Source: Desulfacinum infernum DSM 9756 (GTDB lineage Bacteria; Desulfobacterota; Syntrophobacteria; Syntrophobacterales; DSM-9756). From it: a DNA stretch of 64,000 nt. The stretch is taken from the NCBI RefSeq assembly GCF_900129305.1, contig NZ_FQVB01000014.1, positions 43,642-107,641 of the forward strand, read 5' to 3'. A model generated the notes under the pieces. It was given only the letters and a program-made list of their open reading frames with translations. It was not told the origin of the DNA and did no database searches. Shown here piece by piece: positions 17,753 through 30,219 of the stretch. Every line of letters begins with the position of its first letter. Position 1 is the first letter of the stretch. A program made the position numbers and the translations under genes.

Positions 17753-20641
17753 ATGTGGCGGACAGTTCAGAGCAACCGAACGGAAAGACTTTTCGAAGCC
17801 TTTGCGAGGGACATCTCTTCGCCGCCTCCGGATCCCCTGGAACCGGAAACCGTGGTGGTGCAGGACATGGGGATGGCCCGGTGGCTCACCCACCGGCTGG
17901 CCGTCACCGCGGGCGTTGCGGCCAACATCCGCTTTCTCGTCCCCGCGGACCTGGTCCGGACGGTCTACGGGGCATGGCTGGGCCTAGAGATCCAGCCGGA
18001 ATCCTGGAGCCGCCCGGTGCTCACCTGGCACATCTTCCGGCACCTTCCCGACTTCCTGGATCGGGAGGAATTCGCGGACCTTCGGCGCTACATTTCGGAA
18101 GATCCCCTGGGCCTCAAGGCCTACCAGCTGGCGGAACGGATCGCCGCCGTCTTCGACCGCTACCTGGTCTATCGGCAGGAGATGCTCCTTTCCTGGGAAG
18201 ACGGGAACGGGGAAGGCTGGCAACCGGTGCTGTGGCGCCGCCTGGCGGAAGCCATCGGAGAACCGCACCAGGCCCGTCTTCACCAACAGTTCCGCAAGGC
18301 CGCGGGCGGCGGCCGGGCGCCCGAACGGCCGGAAGCCCTTCCGCGCCGGGTGAGCCTCTTCGGCGTGAACCATCTGGCCCCCGTGCACCTGGAAGTCTTC
18401 GTCCGCCTGGCCTCCCAACTTCCCGTGACCCTCTACTACCCCAATCCCAGCGGCGCCTATTGGGGCGACGTGGAAACGGAAAAGCAGCGGATCCGGCGGG
18501 AAGCCCGAACCGGGGCCCCGACGTCCGCCTTCGCCGACGACGCCAACCCGCTCATGGGATCGTGGGCCCAGTCCGGGAAATTCTTCTTCGACAGCCTCCA
18601 GAAGATCCACGAAGAGACGGAGGCGCTGGAAGAAGACCTCTTCGAAGAACCCGCCCCCGCCTCCCTTCTGGGATGCGTGCAACACGACATCTTTCACCTG
18701 GCAGATGGCCGCCCCAAAGACCCCGACGCGAAGCAGCCCCTCAGCGGGCCGGATGCGTCCATCCAGGTCCACGCCTGCCATTCCCCCATGCGGGAAGTGC
18801 AGGCGCTCCACGACCGGATCGCCTGGATGCTGGACCACTTGCCGGACCTCGCACCCGAAGACATCGTGATCATGGCGCCGGACATCGACGTCTACGCCCC
18901 CTACGTGGAGGCCGTTTTCGGCACCCGGGACGACCCGCGCATCCCGTGGAACCTGTCGGAACGAAAAGCCCCCCTGGAAGATCCCCTGCTGGAAAAGATC
19001 CTGGAGATGCTGAGCCTCCCCCGCCGGCGCCTCACCGCCTCCGATGTGCTCTCCTTGATGGAAACGCCCGCCGTGGCCGCCCGGTTCGACCTCACCCCGG
19101 ACGACCTCGCCCGGATCCGCACCTGGGTCCGGGAAACGGGCATCCGGTGGGGCCTGGACGGCGAGAGAAAGAAGCAATGGGGACTGCCGGCGGACCCCGC
19201 CAACACGTGGCAGATGGGCCTGGACCGGCTCTTTGCGGGCTACGCCCTGCCGCCCCGGGAGATCTTCTGCGGCCGGATACTCGCCTATCCCCACGTGGAA
19301 GCGGCCTGGGCCGAGTGCCTGGGAAAGCTCCAGGACCTGCTGGACCGGATCGCCTTCTGGCAGGAAACCCTCAAGGAAGCCCACCCTCCGTCCCGCTGGC
19401 AGGAACTCCTGAACCGGCTCCTGGACGACTTCTTCCACCCGGAAGGGGAATGGGAAGGGAGCCTCCGTTCGTTCCGCAGGGCCCTGGACCGGTTCCGCGG
19501 CTTCGCGGACCTGGCCGGCATGACCGAGCCCGTTTCCGTCCAGGTGGTGCAGGCCCACCTGGGCGCGCTCCTGGATTCGGCCCCCAGCATCCGCCGCTTC
19601 CTTTCCGGAGGCGTCACCTTCTGCAACCTGGTTCCCATGCGCACCATTCCCTTCCGGGTGGTGTGCCTTCTGGGCATGAACGACTCCGACTTTCCCCGCA
19701 TGGACCACCCGCCGCAGTTCGACCTGGCGGCCCGGGATCCGCAGCCCGGGGACCGGCTGCGCAACCGGGAAGACCGGTTCCTTTTTCTGGAAGCCCTGCT
19801 TTCGGCCCGGGACGTCTTCTACGTGAGCTACGTGGGCCGGGACATCCGGGACGACAGCGAGCGGGTTCCGAGCGTCCTGGTGTCGGAACTGCTGGACTAC
19901 CTGGACGGATCCCGGGTGCTTTCGGACGGGCGGCCGCCGTCGGCGGACATCGTGGTGCGCCACCCGCTCCAGCCCTTCAGCCGCCGCCTCTACGACGGAT
20001 CCGACCCGAGGCTTTTCTCCTACGACCGGCAGTGGCTGGAAGCCGCCAGGACGGAAGAACGGGACGAGACGCCGCCGTTCTTTCCCGGCCACACGGACCC
20101 GGGAAACCATACGGGAACTTCTCAAACCGTCACTCCCGCGCAAGCGGGAGTCCATACCGTACCGGAAGTGAACCTGGAGGATCTAGTGCGCTTTTTCGAA
20201 AACCCGTCCCGGTGGTTCCTGGAAAAGGCGCTGGGCATGACCCCCTACCGGGAGGAAGACCCGATCCAGGACGAAGAGCCCTTCACCGTGGCGGGGCTGG
20301 ACCGATACCGGGTGGAAACGGACATCTTCCAGGCGGTCCTGGACGGGCGGGATCCCGAAGAAACCTGGGAACTCCTCCGCGCCCGGGGGGTGCTCCCCCA
20401 GGGAGCGGCCGGGAAGGTGGTCTTTCGAGACACCTTTCGGGCCATGGAGGAGATGGCGGAAAGGGCGCGGGAATGGGCGGGAACATCCAGGAAGGCGGTG
20501 GAGGTGGACCTGGATCTCGGAAGTGTGCGGCTCCGGGGCTGGATTCCCCAGGTGACGGAACGGGGCCTGATGCAGGTGCGCCCGGCGAAAATCAAGGGCA
20601 AGGACCGGATCCGCCTGGGCATCCGCCACCTGGCCCTCTGA
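17753..20641 (+). CDS. recC: Exonuclease V subunit RecC, main part, ending at an in-frame TGA
   Basis: RecC recognises Chi and splits the DNA strands within RecBCD. The start at 17753 (MWRTVQSNRTERLFEAF, family-typical, with GGGAG upstream) gives 962 residues to a TGA at 20639-20641. Family segments are recognisable throughout, e.g. LVRTVYGAWLG, RVSLFGVNHLAP, VHACHSPMREVQALHDRIAWML, VCLLGMNDSDFPR and LEDLVRFFENPSRWFL. The TGA comes straight after GIRHLAL, where RecC proteins commonly have RHLxLCA, so it replaces a probable Cys; the same frame then continues with RecC-like sequence. Near residue 792 the frame runs through a copy of repeat R3. The gene may be nonsense-mutated, or read through. 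Confidence 0.9.
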   Translation: MWRTVQSNRTERLFEAFARDISSPPPDPLEPETVVVQDMGMARWLTHRLAVTAGVAANIRFLVPADLVRTVYGAWLGLEIQPESWSRPVLTWHIFRHLPDFLDREEFADLRRYISEDPLGLKAYQLAERIAAVFDRYLVYRQEMLLSWEDGNGEGWQPVLWRRLAEAIGEPHQARLHQQFRKAAGGGRAPERPEALPRRVSLFGVNHLAPVHLEVFVRLASQLPVTLYYPNPSGAYWGDVETEKQRIRREARTGAPTSAFADDANPLMGSWAQSGKFFFDSLQKIHEETEALEEDLFEEPAPASLLGCVQHDIFHLADGRPKDPDAKQPLSGPDASIQVHACHSPMREVQALHDRIAWMLDHLPDLAPEDIVIMAPDIDVYAPYVEAVFGTRDDPRIPWNLSERKAPLEDPLLEKILEMLSLPRRRLTASDVLSLMETPAVAARFDLTPDDLARIRTWVRETGIRWGLDGERKKQWGLPADPANTWQMGLDRLFAGYALPPREIFCGRILAYPHVEAAWAECLGKLQDLLDRIAFWQETLKEAHPPSRWQELLNRLLDDFFHPEGEWEGSLRSFRRALDRFRGFADLAGMTEPVSVQVVQAHLGALLDSAPSIRRFLSGGVTFCNLVPMRTIPFRVVCLLGMNDSDFPRMDHPPQFDLAARDPQPGDRLRNREDRFLFLEALLSARDVFYVSYVGRDIRDDSERVPSVLVSELLDYLDGSRVLSDGRPPSADIVVRHPLQPFSRRLYDGSDPRLFSYDRQWLEAARTEERDETPPFFPGHTDPGNHTGTSQTVTPAQAGVHTVPEVNLEDLVRFFENPSRWFLEKALGMTPYREEDPIQDEEPFTVAGLDRYRVETDIFQAVLDGRDPEETWELLRARGVLPQGAAGKVVFRDTFRAMEEMAERAREWAGTSRKAVEVDLDLGSVRLRGWIPQVTERGLMQVRPAKIKGKDRIRLGIRHLAL
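20126..20157 (+). repeat. Copy of palindromic repeat R3 inside recC
   Basis: ACCGTCACTCCCGCGCAAGC with its inverted arm GCGGGAGTCCATA matches the intergenic R3 copies at 10.97, 16.97 and 31.78 kb. It is read in frame as TVTPAQAGVHT between two conserved RecC segments. Confidence 0.9.
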
Positions 20642-21136
20642 GCCGTACGTCCCCCGGGAGTCGCCCTGGAAAGTGTTCACGTGGCCAAGGACGTGGTCTT
20701 TCGCTTAGGCGAAGTGCCGGAGCCCGAAGATCACCTGCGCACCCTCCTGGACCTCTGGCGGCAAGGGCAGGAAAGACCGATACCCTTCTTTCCCGACACC
20801 AGCTGGGAATTCGCTGCCGGAGCCGCCAAGGGCCAGCCGCCGGACACCCTCCGGACCCGGTGCGAGGGCACCTTAAAGAACGACTACAACCAAAGGGCTG
20901 AAGGCTTCCATGCCTGCGTCGCCACGGCGTTCCGCGGAAGGGATCCCCTGGACGACGACTTTCGCCGGATCGCCCGCGCCGTCTTCCATCCCATCCTCCA
21001 GGCCACCGGAGCAAGAGCAAAAAGAACCCCAACAACCACCGGCGCGTCCCACACGAGCCCGTCCGAAAACCGGACGGAACAACGTTCTCCCACGGAGCGC
21101 ACCCCAAGAGCGCGCCGAAAGCCCCCCCAGACATAG
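20642..21136 (+). CDS. recC: C-terminal part of RecC after the TGA, same frame
   Basis: Directly after the TGA and in the same frame, 164 codons run to a TAG at 21134-21136. The first 120 are clearly RecC-like: DVVFRLGEVPEPEDHLRTLLDLWRQGQERPIPFFPDTSWEFA followed by DPLDDDFRRIARAVFHPIL, the normal RecC end. The last ~40 residues, Thr/Arg/Pro-rich, come from a T-depleted tract and are not RecC-like. No good ribosome site precedes the only internal start (GTG at 20681), so independent translation is doubtful. A small stem (GGG/CCC at 20656-20666, loop AGTCG, bulged T) lies 14 bases after the TGA, weakly resembling a bacterial SECIS. Confidence 0.75.
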   Translation, partial: AVRPPGVALESVHVAKDVVFRLGEVPEPEDHLRTLLDLWRQGQERPIPFFPDTSWEFAAGAAKGQPPDTLRTRCEGTLKNDYNQRAEGFHACVATAFRGRDPLDDDFRRIARAVFHPILQATGARAKRTPTTTGASHTSPSENRTEQRSPTERTPRARRKPPQT

Positions 21137-21376
21137 AAAAGCCGCGCAGGGACGGCCTGGAACCCCAACCGCGAACAACGCCGCGAGACAGAAACCCGGA
21201 AAAACCGCGCCGAAAAAAGCAAAGAGAACCCCAAAGCAACGCAAACAGAAAAAAAAGGACAGGACAACCACCCAGGAGCGCGCCAAACAAGCCAACAAAG
21301 AGCCAGGAGACACGGCAAGCACCCCGCAGATCACAGCAGCAAACCCCCAGACCCCCGGAAACGGCCACCGCAACGC

Positions 21377-21377
<1 letters not shown>
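21001..21377 (+). other. T-depleted tract between recC and recB
   Basis: Only eight T occur in these 377 bases, and none from 21159 to 21330 (172 bases). The rest is A-, C- and G-rich with A-runs. Since every stop codon needs T, all plus frames stay open over long spans; this does not show coding. The tract replaces the expected RecC end and RecB beginning. Confidence 0.9.
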
Positions 21378-24952
<3,575 letters not shown>

Positions 24953-25158
24953 GGTGTTGTCTCGGTTCTAGACGCTCCTGCTTCCCGTTTCCTTCGTCTC
25001 TGGTCTCGGTTTGAGTACCCGGCTTTTCCACCTGCCCCACAGGACGCCCTCTTGCCGGGAGACCGAGTCGCGGAAGGGCGCCGAAAATGGCCCCAACCGT
25101 TGTTCGTCGGAGGCGGCCGGCGCCATAGGCGGTCCGTTGTGCAAGCAGTTGTTCGCAA
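24953..25158. other. Gap at the far end of the integron array
   Basis: No gene is seen between the recB stop and the small cassette gene. On the minus strand at about 25092-25142 a short region bounded by GCACAAC and GGTTGGGGC with G/C-rich arms could be a degenerate attC, but the core sites do not fit the consensus well. Confidence 0.3.
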
Positions 25159-25527
25159 TTATATCCTGAGCGAAAGCACGGCCACCTTTTCTTGGTCGTC
25201 TTCCTCAAAAATCTTCACGTCCACCACCTGAACCCTTGAGCGAGGAAAGAGCTTGAGTTTCCTTTGAATCAGCTTCTTCATGTCCTCTTCATAGCATGAT
25301 GCCTCATGCTCTTTACCAGGATTCGCCTCGATGAATTTGGAAACGGCATCTCTCATCGCCTTGGCTCGTAATTTTGGATCCAAGCAGGCAATATTCCATG
25401 CCGTGGCCAACGTTCGCAGGTAGTTTTCCCTCAGCTCTCGGGTAGCACCCATTTGGATGTAGCCCTCACCCAGCTTCACGAGCATCTGCGAGATCTTCTT
25501 CTTGGCGTCAGTACTGGATTCGAACAT
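25159..25527 (-). CDS. Small protein of unknown function in an integron cassette
   Basis: A 122-residue, Lys/Glu-rich, soluble, probably helical protein with no signal peptide and no motif I recognise. It ends with a strand-like VQVVDVKIFEEDDQEKVAVLSLRI. Its A/T content is visibly higher than that of recB next to it. It lies beyond the attC-like site on the same strand as the methyltransferase operon, as the next cassette of the array would. Products of such cassettes are commonly orphans. The ATG at 25527 is the only early start. Confidence 0.6.
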   Translation of the reverse strand: MFESSTDAKKKISQMLVKLGEGYIQMGATRELRENYLRTLATAWNIACLDPKLRAKAMRDAVSKFIEANPGKEHEASCYEEDMKKLIQRKLKLFPRSRVQVVDVKIFEEDDQEKVAVLSLRI

Positions 25528-25548
25528 CTGCTTTCATCTGTTTTGGCT

Positions 25549-25776
25549 TGTTAACGGGCGCCGCGGATCAGCGGCGGACGCTGAGGCGAGTCTTAGCGCC
25601 GCAGCGTCCGTCCGCTGCAGCCGCGTGTTCGAGGGCGCGCATCGCGCGTCCCCGAACACGTGGATGCCATTCCGCAGCGCCCGTTCGTGGGACGCGTAGC
25701 GTCCCACGAACGGCCAAGCTCACCGGCGGTAATGGAACGCAGCAGAATTGCCGTCCGGTGGAGCGCCTTGTTGGGC
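25549..25776 (-). repeat. attC-like integron recombination site
   Basis: Read on the minus strand it opens with the core GCCCAAC followed by AAGGCGCTCCACCGGACGGC, and closes with GCGTCCGCCGCTGATCCGCG and CGTTAACA, the imperfect dyad arrangement of attC (59-base element) sites. At 228 bp it is longer than usual. Inside lie two further palindromes: a perfect 14-bp inverted repeat at 25682-25712 (CGTTCGTGGGACGC / GCGTCCCACGAACG) and a near-perfect one at 25623-25660. It falls between the methyltransferase gene and the small cassette gene. Confidence 0.65.
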
Positions 25777-25810
25777 GTCATTAGCCTCCAAAGATTACTG
25801 ACGTAACGCT

Positions 25811-26917
25811 TCATTGCTTGACAGCCCAAACATCATACTCGTTCATGGGCTTAGTTTTGTTTCGAAGGAAAGCATCAGCTTGACGCTTACCTTCTGTAGC
25901 AGACCCAGCTTTCTTAATGGTGCTGATGCGCCAGCCGCTGCCGCGGAGGGAGTTCTTGATGATGTCCAGCGGGTTGGCGCGCCGCTCCGTAATGCCGCCG
26001 AACCGGATGACCATTCTGGCATCCTCCGCGCATACAATTTCCGCATTGCGCCATACCTTACGCAGGTCGGCCGCAAAGTCCTCTGGACTTGAATGAACGA
26101 TCTGAGCGCAATTGGTGTAATCAACAGCGTCTGGACCACCCACAAACCAGTTGCGAAGCCACTGATCAGGGATATAGGTTCGCATACCGTAGTATGGCGG
26201 GGAAGTGATCACCCATCTAAATCGGGTTTCCGGCGTGTCTGGCTGGAGTGCCTCGGCCTCCCGGCTGTCCGCCAATCGCACGGTTCCAGTGATGTCGGAA
26301 GACGTCGCGTAGTAGCGCTTCGCCCGCCGTTCAATCACGGCCAAGACATCGATAGGCTCAGGTACAAGGCCTCTCTCCCGCCAGAAACGGATTGCATAGG
26401 CAGGCTTTGGAGCGTAAGTGCGGGGGCATTGATTGGAAAAGTAGCTCGGAAAGGTCTTCTGCTTCGGGCCATGCAGCGCACCCAGGACGATGCCGCGGAG
26501 TGCGATGCGGGCATCTGTGGTGCAGTCCTCCAGGAATGCCTCCCGGAATCGGCACAGTGCGTCCAGCACGGTCGGGTGGAACGCCCACTGCCAAAACTCA
26601 CTCGTCGGGATGTGACGCGCCGCACGCTCGCTCAGGATCCTGCGTGCTTCGGCAAGGATGTCATCAGCCGTGACCCTAGCGAGCTTCGCGGCTGTGATAG
26701 CTGCGGCTACCGGGCTGGAGTCCACCCCAAGGGAACGGAGGCCAACCAGTCGTGCGGCGAAATTGGTGGTGCCCCGCCCGCAAAAAGGGTCAAGCACCAC
26801 ATCCCCTGCCTGTGCTCGCCGCTTTAGGATGTTGTGCGGAAAATCGAGCGGGAACATCGTGAAGTAGGGGCAAATTCCGTTTAGAGCTCTATCGCTGGGC
26901 TGGAAACCGTCGGTCAC
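25811..26917 (-). CDS. DNA methyltransferase (N4/N6 amino-group type)
   Basis: A 368-residue SAM-dependent DNA methyltransferase. The SAM-binding motif DPFCGRGTT is at 43-51 and the catalytic motif TSPPYYGM at 238-245; SPPY is found in amino-methylating enzymes (N4-cytosine or N6-adenine). SAM motif first, catalytic motif later, with a long helical stretch between them that could hold the target-recognition region. The GTG start overlaps the herA stop (GTGA), so translation is coupled. No separate restriction endonuclease is adjacent; the linked HerA and NurA could be the nuclease arm, with this enzyme marking self DNA. That role is inference. A/T content is above that of the flanking recBCD genes. 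Confidence 0.9.
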   Translation of the reverse strand: MTDGFQPSDRALNGICPYFTMFPLDFPHNILKRRAQAGDVVLDPFCGRGTTNFAARLVGLRSLGVDSSPVAAAITAAKLARVTADDILAEARRILSERAARHIPTSEFWQWAFHPTVLDALCRFREAFLEDCTTDARIALRGIVLGALHGPKQKTFPSYFSNQCPRTYAPKPAYAIRFWRERGLVPEPIDVLAVIERRAKRYYATSSDITGTVRLADSREAEALQPDTPETRFRWVITSPPYYGMRTYIPDQWLRNWFVGGPDAVDYTNCAQIVHSSPEDFAADLRKVWRNAEIVCAEDARMVIRFGGITERRANPLDIIKNSLRGSGWRISTIKKAGSATEGKRQADAFLRNKTKPMNEYDVWAVKQ

Positions 26918-29025
26918 TTGTTAACCTTTATCCAAGTTTTCCCTGTAGCGGGATTCTTGAAAGTCTCCCACGCCGTGGGTTGTGCCCCGAACACCGTGTT
27001 CATCGCTTTCGGTACCAGGTTGTATGCAAATTGATGGCGATCTTCCAGATGTTCTGGTAAGTGTTCCATTAAAAACTTTTGCACGCCATACCAAGGCATA
27101 CCATCTTGGGATTTGAGTTTCCGCAGCAAGTCGGCATCGGCTCGCAATGCTTCGATAGCCTGATGTTCAATGTTTTCCTTGACGTCCACCGGCTCGTAAC
27201 CTTCGACTTCATTCTCAGCAGAAAAATCAACCACTCCCTCGGCTTCGGGAATGCGGGCTGTAGTCGCCATCTGCCCCATCCCCGAGAAGGTACTGCGTAA
27301 CTTTTGAGCGTAGGTTTTGCCGGCAGGCTGGTTGTAGTCTGGATCCCGCATCGAGAACATCTTCTCGAATGAAAGGACTCGGAGGCTGACTGGATAAGGT
27401 TTGCCACCCACCGAGCTCCAAAACACACCCTGCCCTGGGATGGGCTCGTTGAGGAGTGAACTCAACAAGTCATCACTAAAATGGGCATTGGGTCGTTTCA
27501 GGGTCGTGAGATCCGCCGCCGATAATAGGTGGAAAATAAACCAGTTGTCGCCCTGGCTGAGAATCTCGACCGGAATGCTGCCTGGCTGTTGGGTGATCAG
27601 CAGCGCACCCAGGTCATACTTACGACCCTCCTTCACCCAGGCGATGTAGGGCTCCGCAGCCGGTGCCTTCTCGTTCAGCACCGATTGCGCCTCTTCGACG
27701 ACCGCGATGGTCGGGATCGTCTTTGGATCGGCTGAGGTAAATTCCTGCTGATTGCGATCAAAAATCCGCCGCAGGATTAGCCCCGAAAGCACGAGGGATT
27801 GGCCGCTGCGCATCTGCGAGACGTCAATAACGCACAGCTTCCCCTCGGTGAGGGCGTAAATCAGCATATCCATGAGCTGGCTGCTCTTGTCATGCAGCAT
27901 CTTCACGATCGCCGTCATGTTGCCTCGGGCGGCCAGAGCTTCGGCCTCCTGCCGTTGGGATTCGAGATCGAGCAGTCGGCAGATTTCGTCAAGCGGCGCG
28001 CTGTTGCCGTTGCTATCGATCAGATTGACCAACGATTCCCACCGGTCTTGCGGAAGCCCACGCAGCTTGCGAACGTTCTGCTGCTCCTGACGTTCCGGCC
28101 CGAGCGCGATTGAAATTACATCGCCTGGACGCAGACGGCGAATATCCAACTTGATGCCGCCGGCAACGAACGACTGGTAGAAGGGACTCGGGTTTTTCCT
28201 GTCGGTGAAGACGACGACCTTGTCCTCCAAGGCCGGAACATCGCACAGCCCCGGACGGCCCTTATCGTCAGGCCAGAAATACTCGCCGTCCGGGTCGAAA
28301 ATCACTGTACCCACGGGGACCTGCTTGCCAGCACGTTTTTTGACGTGAGGCGTCGTCTCGTAGAGCTTAGAGAAAAGCAGCTTGTTGAGATTGGATTTGC
28401 CGAAGCCGGCCCGGGCAAAGATAAAACTACGGCGCGATACCAGCGACTCAATCGGGAATCGCACCAAAATCTCCGGGCTAAGCACCTGCATCCAGTCCTG
28501 CGCCTCAAATAATTTGCTGCCTGCTGCGTAGATGTACTCGCCGAATGCCAGATGGCCGATGGGCGCCCCATCGATGTTATGACCGGCTATCTCGCGCAGT
28601 ACCTCATTGTTCGGGAACGCCACCTTGCTACCCACATGGGGAAGTCGGCGATGCGAGGGGACGAAGGTCAGCCCCATCCCATTCTTGCGTAACACGCCCA
28701 ACACGCGGATGTTCACCCGGTACTTCAGATACTGCTCGCGCAGATCTTCAGGGATTGGCCGGTCTTCGCGGACCGCGCGGATATTGAATTCTTCGCCTGA
28801 TCCGTACGACAGCTTGCCTTCCGAGGAGAAGGATGCGATGCGTCCTAAAACGGCCTCATCGGGCGTTTCCAATTGGACAAGAAGAAACTGCCCGTGCATC
28901 GGGATGTTCTGGAACTCGTTTCGGTACGGCAGCACCAAGTCAGCATGAAACTCCATGCCACCTTGCTGGAAGCCTCGGAAGATTCCGACGACCTTTTCCC
29001 TGGGAAACAGTTCGATTTCTGCCAT
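26914..29025 (-). CDS. herA: HerA-family DNA translocase ATPase
   Basis: A 703-residue FtsK/HerA-superfamily ATPase. An N-terminal beta-rich region (about 1-110) fits the HAS-barrel; Walker A is ARAGFGKSN with K210, Walker B VVEEAQ at 442-447, whose Glu-Glu is typical of HerA; a sensor-type GALLITQQPGSIP follows near 475-490. In archaea hexameric HerA works with the NurA nuclease in DNA-end resection; in bacteria HerA occurs in anti-phage modules with various nucleases. Here NurA is encoded directly upstream (9-base gap) and a methyltransferase overlaps downstream, so the three form one operon. Confidence 0.92.
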   Translation of the reverse strand: MAEIELFPREKVVGIFRGFQQGGMEFHADLVLPYRNEFQNIPMHGQFLLVQLETPDEAVLGRIASFSSEGKLSYGSGEEFNIRAVREDRPIPEDLREQYLKYRVNIRVLGVLRKNGMGLTFVPSHRRLPHVGSKVAFPNNEVLREIAGHNIDGAPIGHLAFGEYIYAAGSKLFEAQDWMQVLSPEILVRFPIESLVSRRSFIFARAGFGKSNLNKLLFSKLYETTPHVKKRAGKQVPVGTVIFDPDGEYFWPDDKGRPGLCDVPALEDKVVVFTDRKNPSPFYQSFVAGGIKLDIRRLRPGDVISIALGPERQEQQNVRKLRGLPQDRWESLVNLIDSNGNSAPLDEICRLLDLESQRQEAEALAARGNMTAIVKMLHDKSSQLMDMLIYALTEGKLCVIDVSQMRSGQSLVLSGLILRRIFDRNQQEFTSADPKTIPTIAVVEEAQSVLNEKAPAAEPYIAWVKEGRKYDLGALLITQQPGSIPVEILSQGDNWFIFHLLSAADLTTLKRPNAHFSDDLLSSLLNEPIPGQGVFWSSVGGKPYPVSLRVLSFEKMFSMRDPDYNQPAGKTYAQKLRSTFSGMGQMATTARIPEAEGVVDFSAENEVEGYEPVDVKENIEHQAIEALRADADLLRKLKSQDGMPWYGVQKFLMEHLPEHLEDRHQFAYNLVPKAMNTVFGAQPTAWETFKNPATGKTWIKVNK

Positions 29026-29034
29026 GTTGTGCTC

Positions 29035-30177
29035 CTATCCGTACCGTCGTTGTGCGGGGTCGGCATCCTGCAACTGAAACGCGTCCAGAGCCCCCGCGTC
29101 TTTACCGAGACTGGATCGCACCCCCTCGTAAATGAAGTCTTGTAGAATGTCGAAATCGAAATCGACCAGGGCGGCGTTTTCATGCGCCTTTTGCAGGCAA
29201 CGGGGGTAGTGCGGCACCGGGAAACCGTTGATCGCGTCGGCGAGCATCGAGCCAAGGATGGCCTGGGCCTCCCCGACCTGCGGCACAAAGATGTCCACCG
29301 GCCACACTGGGTCACGGCGCTGTGAGCCGAACTTCACTAGGAACATTTTGCCGCCGACGAACTTGTTGATCTCCCCTCCTTCACCGACGCGGTCATCGCC
29401 GCGTGCGAATTCCGACCAGACGTAGGCATTCTCCTCCACTTCGCGCGGCACTTCCACGTAGGCCGGATAATCGGTCTGAAGCACGCCTTCCAGGGCCATG
29501 GCGAGGCGATACCTGGAGAGAACTTTGCTGTGTTTGGCCACGCCTGCGAGATACACCCGACGCCGGCTCCTGTTCCAATGCGTCTCAATATGGTCCTTCA
29601 TGCCTTGGAGCAAGCGCTGGAAAAGGTCCTTGGCGAAGACCTTGCTGCGCAACAGACCGTCGCAGATGATCAACGTGTCGGTGCCAAAGTCCTTCTTGAG
29701 GATGGCGAACAAGACGGCCCACTCGACCAGTTCCCGGTAAACCTGCACCCAGCTGGGGGAAACCGGCTTGCCCGTGTCGGTTGGCCGAATCATGTGGGAG
29801 AGCACCGGCAGGCTGTCTACGCCCAGAAAGGCCATCATCTCGCCCAGAGCCGTCCGAGGCGATCCATCTGGTGCGAATTGGCGCGTGTTTAGTTTGTCGA
29901 TAGGCGTCGTTGGCGAGACCGCCTCCAAACAGTACTCGTTGTTGCTGCTGTCTACCACCCGTATCAGCTGGATCAGGAAGGGGTCGAACCGGAGCTGATT
30001 ATTTCCGCCATCGGTGCCGACCAGAGAGATCGACGTCGTGGCGCGCGGCTGAATGCCGCGCGTGGCGCCTTTCAGCGGGCGGATCTCTTCCCGCAGCGCG
30101 TTCAGCACCCCTTGGTCGGTGCCGATACAATCGGCAATCGCCTGTTTGAGTTCCTTTTGGCTGGCAGGATCAATCAT
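29035..30177 (-). CDS. nurA: NurA-domain nuclease
   Basis: A 380-residue RNase-H-fold nuclease of the NurA family. Metal-binding and catalytic motifs are visible: VGTDGGNN (D56), IICDGLLR (D173), GVAKHSK (K215 region) and a C-terminal HYPRCLQKAHENAAL. NurA forms a ring that docks on HerA and degrades DNA ends. It is the first gene of the nurA-herA-methyltransferase operon and starts about 45 bases past a partial attC, downstream of a promoter that points into the array. Bacterial NurA-HerA pairs linked to a methyltransferase would make sense as defence; no experiment supports this here. Confidence 0.9.
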   Translation of the reverse strand: MIDPASQKELKQAIADCIGTDQGVLNALREEIRPLKGATRGIQPRATTSISLVGTDGGNNQLRFDPFLIQLIRVVDSSNNEYCLEAVSPTTPIDKLNTRQFAPDGSPRTALGEMMAFLGVDSLPVLSHMIRPTDTGKPVSPSWVQVYRELVEWAVLFAILKKDFGTDTLIICDGLLRSKVFAKDLFQRLLQGMKDHIETHWNRSRRRVYLAGVAKHSKVLSRYRLAMALEGVLQTDYPAYVEVPREVEENAYVWSEFARGDDRVGEGGEINKFVGGKMFLVKFGSQRRDPVWPVDIFVPQVGEAQAILGSMLADAINGFPVPHYPRCLQKAHENAALVDFDFDILQDFIYEGVRSSLGKDAGALDAFQLQDADPAQRRYG

Positions 30178-30219
30178 ATAGTTTCAATTTTATCGCCAGT
30201 GGCCCGGGGTCATCTTGAC

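Noticed and set aside
25092..25142. Second attC after the small cassette gene
   Set aside because: Core sites GCACAAC and GTTGGGG fit the RYYYAAC/GTTRRRY rule poorly; kept only as a weak note.
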